NCBI GenBank assembly: GCA_002005505.1
Contig: KV908675.1
Coordinates: forward strand, 1 to 35,000
From: Botryococcus braunii
Lineage: Eukaryota; Chlorophyta; Trebouxiophyceae
DNA length: 35,000 bases
Direction: 5' to 3'
A model generated the notes under the pieces. That model made no database searches, was not told where the DNA came from, and saw only the letters and a list, made by a program, of their open reading frames with translations. This document shows, piece by piece, positions 27,236 through 35,000 of the stretch; the stretch's first letter is position 1; every line of letters starts with the position of its first letter. The position numbers were made by a program, and so were the translations under genes.

Positions 27236-27933
27236 CTTTCCCTCGGAAGAGTAATAGTGGCCTGTTTTTTTTCCTGAGGGATCACAGAGAACAATTGATA
27301 GGTTGAGTAATGAATGGCAGAACTCTAGAGTTCTGCCATAATTGATCTAGACTAATTCCACTTAGATTAGGGAGAATGAGGTAATTCTACGCGGTCCTGC
27401 TAGAAGGATATATGCAGCCGGCATGAAGGGCTAGGCACTTGTTTGGGACTGAAAGAGCACTCCGGGTGCTTATCTCTGATCAGTTGCCTCAAGTGTCTAT
27501 TCACAGTCGGACTCTGCTTGCTTCTCGACACACAGCAAGAGATCCGACCGAGCTAAACACCCTTCGTGCCGGGACATACAGGTAAAGTGCAGTAATATGA
27601 TGTGACACTCATGAACGGTTGATTAGGAAGAGGTCTAGATAAAGTATTAGAAGATTGCTAATGCTTGGCTCATCGAACGACGGTAATGCGAACTATCTGC
27701 CGATGTATAGAATAGGTAGTTTGAATTCCTGAGTAGTGAGAGAAAGCAAGAAGCAATGTAATGACTTGTTTGGGACTGAAAGAGCACTCCGGGTGCTTAT
27801 CTCTGATCAGTTGCCTCAAGTGTCTATTCACAGTCGGACTCTGCTTGCTTCTCGACACACAGCAAGAGATCCGACCGAGCTAAACACCCTTCGTGCCGGG
27901 ACATACAGGAAACGCCGAGCTCAGAATTGTACA
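27208..27933 (+). repeat. Copia B 3' LTR
   Basis: This 726-bp LTR is nearly identical to 7463-8188. Its cassettes are at 27437-27582 and 27764-27909 (both 146 bp, no difference seen between them), again 327 bp apart, and its palindrome is at 27314-27339. Confidence 0.93.
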
Positions 27934-27938
27934 GGACC
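27934..27938. repeat. Copia B target-site duplication, right copy
   Basis: GGACC, matching 7458-7462 exactly. Confidence 0.9.
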
Positions 27939-28740
27939 CCTACAATTGAGAGCTAAAACTCAGGGGGGCATTCAAGGCAGCAAACGTGTAGTAAGAGGAA
28001 TACACGCTCATCGTGTGAGGCCCAACGAACAGCCTAGATATTGGATGAAACTTGGGCGAATCCCTCCCTCGCCTTACACTCATGTGCTATGGCACCTTTC
28101 CTCGAAGGCAGTGTTGCACAAACTTTTGCCCTTGGGTGGAGTGTCTATGGGTATCCGATGTCCCGCACCAGCTTCATAACACAGCCGGCCTATGTGGGCA
28201 ACAGGGTAGTTACACCATGAAAGCAATTACGACGAGCCACTCAGGCTAAGAGATTGAAAATCAAGATGGGTAAGTAGAAGGGCTCCAGACAACTAGGATC
28301 CTACAAGGGGACACTCAGAAGGAGATGCTCATGCCGAAAATCGACATCCATACAGATAACTCCACTGTATGAGGGGGTTGCCTGTCCCACATCGGTAGTC
28401 CCCATCTACACACTACAATACTGAGGACACAATAGTCTCTAGACAGACCTCAAACGTCTGTCAAGTCAGCAGTACTACCAGTACCCTTCCATTATAAAGG
28501 AAGCAGAAAAGTACACTTGCTTCTGCATGACCAAAGAAAAGTGCCGCATGTCCGGTTCGCAAGTCCCTCCAGCAACATGGGGGCACGGGGAAGTCGGTCA
28601 AGACCCGGGGCTTTGCGCATTGGGTACCCATCAGAAACAGATGAACGACGTCCATACACACTTTAGTTGCCCCCACCCCGCACCCCCCCTCCCCCCCAAA
28701 ACCCTCCCAGCAGTGGATTTCAAGAATTCAACAACGCCAA
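27939..28740. other. Unassigned host flank right of copia B
   Basis: About 800 bp with no supported coding region, RNA gene or repeat. It was originally adjacent to 7457. Confidence 0.45.
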
Positions 28741-33575
<4,835 letters not shown>

Positions 33576-33874
33576 CTGCAAATCCCAGCCCACACATGTG
33601 CAATAATAAGTCACTGGTCGGGCAAGCATTCATCTCCGTTGCCTAAACCTCAGATGCACTGAAAGAATACACGAGTGTTACACATTACTCGTCACGATGA
33701 CTAAATGTATCTGTCAGCTAGCTTACATCCACCCACCTCCTTCCGGTCTCTCCACAAGTCCCACCATCTGATTTGGGTTTCTTGTAGGCTGCTCCCACTG
33801 GCAGAATCTTTATGACCTTTTTGACTAGTCCTTTCCACATGTTTTGAGGCCTACCTCTTTTGACCCTGACTTAC

Positions 33875-34001
33875 CATGTGGGCAAGTATTATTCACTGTC
33901 TGCAAGTAGTACTGTACGGTACATGGAAGTCTAGCTGGCGTCATGCGACAGAAATTCCCAACAGCATGGACAACGGCATCCAAGTAGGGATGATGAGGAA
34001 G
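33875..34001 (-). pseudogene. Possible exon or transposase (DUF659/hAT-like) fragment
   Basis: Between an acceptor-like ATGCAG and a consensus donor CATG-GTAAGT is a 127-nt open segment reading LPHHPYLDAVVHAVGNF then CRMTPARLPCTVQYYLQTV. The pattern PYLxAVxxAVG followed by a Pro/Tyr/Leu-rich stretch resembles the DUF659 region of hAT-type proteins. The resemblance is weak and it does not look like kinase sequence. Confidence 0.25.
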
Positions 34002-34268
34002 CTGCATGGCATCTCGGCGAGATGATCTCACTCTAATAGATACATATATATGTGTCCAGATGTGAAAGTGAGTACCAACCTATCCTCCTTACTAGGAATG
34101 ACGTGTGCCTGCCCTCAACCTTGGATTTGTTAGCATGACAAAGGCCAAGATTCTGCGCAGAAGAGTAAGATTGATAAACAGGGTTTCTTTTTTTTGGGGG
34201 GGGGGGGGGATTGCTATCTTGGTTGACCACACCTCCCTCCGTAAATCGTAAATAACGCAGGGCCTTAC

Positions 34269-34369
34269 CAAGAGAAGTTGTTAACTCTCTTGTCAAAGAC
34301 TGAATCTGTGCCAAGTCCTGTTCGAAGGACTCAACACAATCTATGCTCTTTGCTGATAGAAGGAAATAA
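34269..34369 (-). other. Possible exon of an unknown gene
   Basis: An acceptor-like CCAGCAG and a donor CTTG-GTAAGG bound about 100 nt that are open as FLLSAKSIDCVESFEQDLAQ then IQSLTRELTTSLG, a helix-prone sequence. No family recognised. Confidence 0.2.
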
Positions 34370-35000
34370 CTGCTGGAGGAATCAGGCCCCCTCGTGTAAG
34401 CTTTGTACGTCAAGGCTAGACTCCAGGCCCGGAATCGATTAGAAGAGCTTCCACCATAGACTTTACGTCAGCCAAGGACTCGCTTGAAGAACAATGCATT
34501 GATGACAACATCCTACAGTCTCATCATGCATGTTTGTCGACATTTCCACTACGTAAAACGCTTTTCTCAACAAATTATACTCGCGCTTAACCATGGGTCA
34601 CAGCAAGAAGTGCCCTTGAGCCCCTCCCAGAAGGCTAGAACAAACCCAAAACCATTCCATGGAGTCCTAAACCCTCTGTCCAGGCAATGGAGCGGCCACC
34701 ACCACCAACCCCACCTATTTTTATAGCCCTCTTGAAACCTGCAGTCGGGGGGATGCAGCAGCAAATGTGGTCGCCTGGTACGGGAAATACCACAGCATTC
34801 CTGGAGTCAAGGGCCTCCTAAGGTGGGGGAATTCCCCATCCCAGACCTCTCTTGACTCACACAGCATATTTAAAGTCTGCCGAGAGTCTAGCAGCCACAC
34901 ACGGCCGCTATGCCCTTACTAACGCATGATGTGGAATGACAAAGACGAGGCTTTGTTCTCCACCCTTTTGCTGAACCCAAATAACACGGGGAACTTGCCT
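34370..35000. other. Right-edge region, nothing certain
   Basis: Apart from the TATA-like box and a short minus-strand open run (ESLADVKSMVEALLIDSGPG near 34450-34490), no gene, RNA or repeat was recognised. The missing kinase N-lobe is not seen here. Confidence 0.4.
34715..34726 (-). promoter_or_regulatory. TATA-like box, minus strand
   Basis: CTATAAAAATAG on the minus strand is the best TATA match upstream of the minus-strand open segments at 34.0-34.5 kb. There is no other support. Confidence 0.2.

Larger units (their letters stand above)
7463..27933 (+). mobile_element. Copia B: Ty1/copia retrotransposon carrying two nested gypsy elements
   Basis: The boundaries are set by 726-bp LTRs (TG...CA) at both ends, a perfect 5-bp target duplication GGACC, a primer site abutting the 5' LTR, and a purine tract before the 3' LTR. 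The order is LTR, primer site, extra ORF, gag, protease-integrase, RT, RNase H, LTR, which is the copia order (integrase before RT). The two LTRs differ by about two substitutions and two one-base indels, so insertion was recent. Gypsy C and gypsy D interrupt pol; removing each with one target duplication rejoins the reading frame at those points. Four apparent one-base losses and one in-frame stop make the copy defective as written. Confidence 0.93.

Overview
The window looks like repeat-rich nuclear DNA from a green-lineage eukaryote (green alga or charophyte). This rests on a spliced SnRK2/SNF1-type kinase whose catalytic loop reads NRDIKLEN, plant-style Ty1/copia and chromodomain Ty3/gypsy elements, and many long microsatellites. 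No bacterial-style operon, rRNA, tRNA gene or CRISPR array was seen. The species cannot be fixed from the sequence; a Chara-like charophyte is only a guess.

Layout. 1-3310: a broken copia element (copia A, minus strand), running off the left edge. 3311-5008: unassigned. 5009-5710: a decayed solo LTR (minus) of the same LTR family as copia B. 6186-6847: a decayed 3' end of a non-LTR retrotransposon with an R2-type restriction-like endonuclease signature. 7463-27933: copia B (plus strand), with 726-bp LTRs and a perfect 5-bp target duplication GGACC. Copia B is split twice by minus-strand gypsy elements. Gypsy C (11125-17386, target duplication CATGT) sits in the integrase C-terminal region. 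Gypsy D (19834-26709, target duplication GAAGG) sits between RT and RNase H. Without the two insertions and their duplications copia B is about 7323 bp.

27934-35000 is host DNA. It carries the 3' part of a minus-strand kinase gene, in six exons between 33575 and 29553, with several very long microsatellites in its introns and flanks. Two of the introns appear to be GC-AG. The kinase N-lobe was not found.

What stands out. (1) The copia B LTR family has a twin-cassette design: two ~146-bp copies exactly 327 bp apart. The old solo LTR has the same spacing, yet cassettes within one LTR resemble each other far more than cassettes between LTRs. (2) The copia B primer site matches the anticodon arm of initiator tRNA-Met, implying half-tRNA priming. 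(3) Copia B has an extra 175-aa ORF ahead of gag. (4) Both gypsy elements join ORFs by a 14-nt ATG/stop overlap with the same layout. (5) Gypsy C lost the end of its integrase but inserted recently. Several single-base frameshifts fall in short homopolymers, so some may be assembly errors. Splice sites, domains and motifs were read by eye; no alignment or database search was run.
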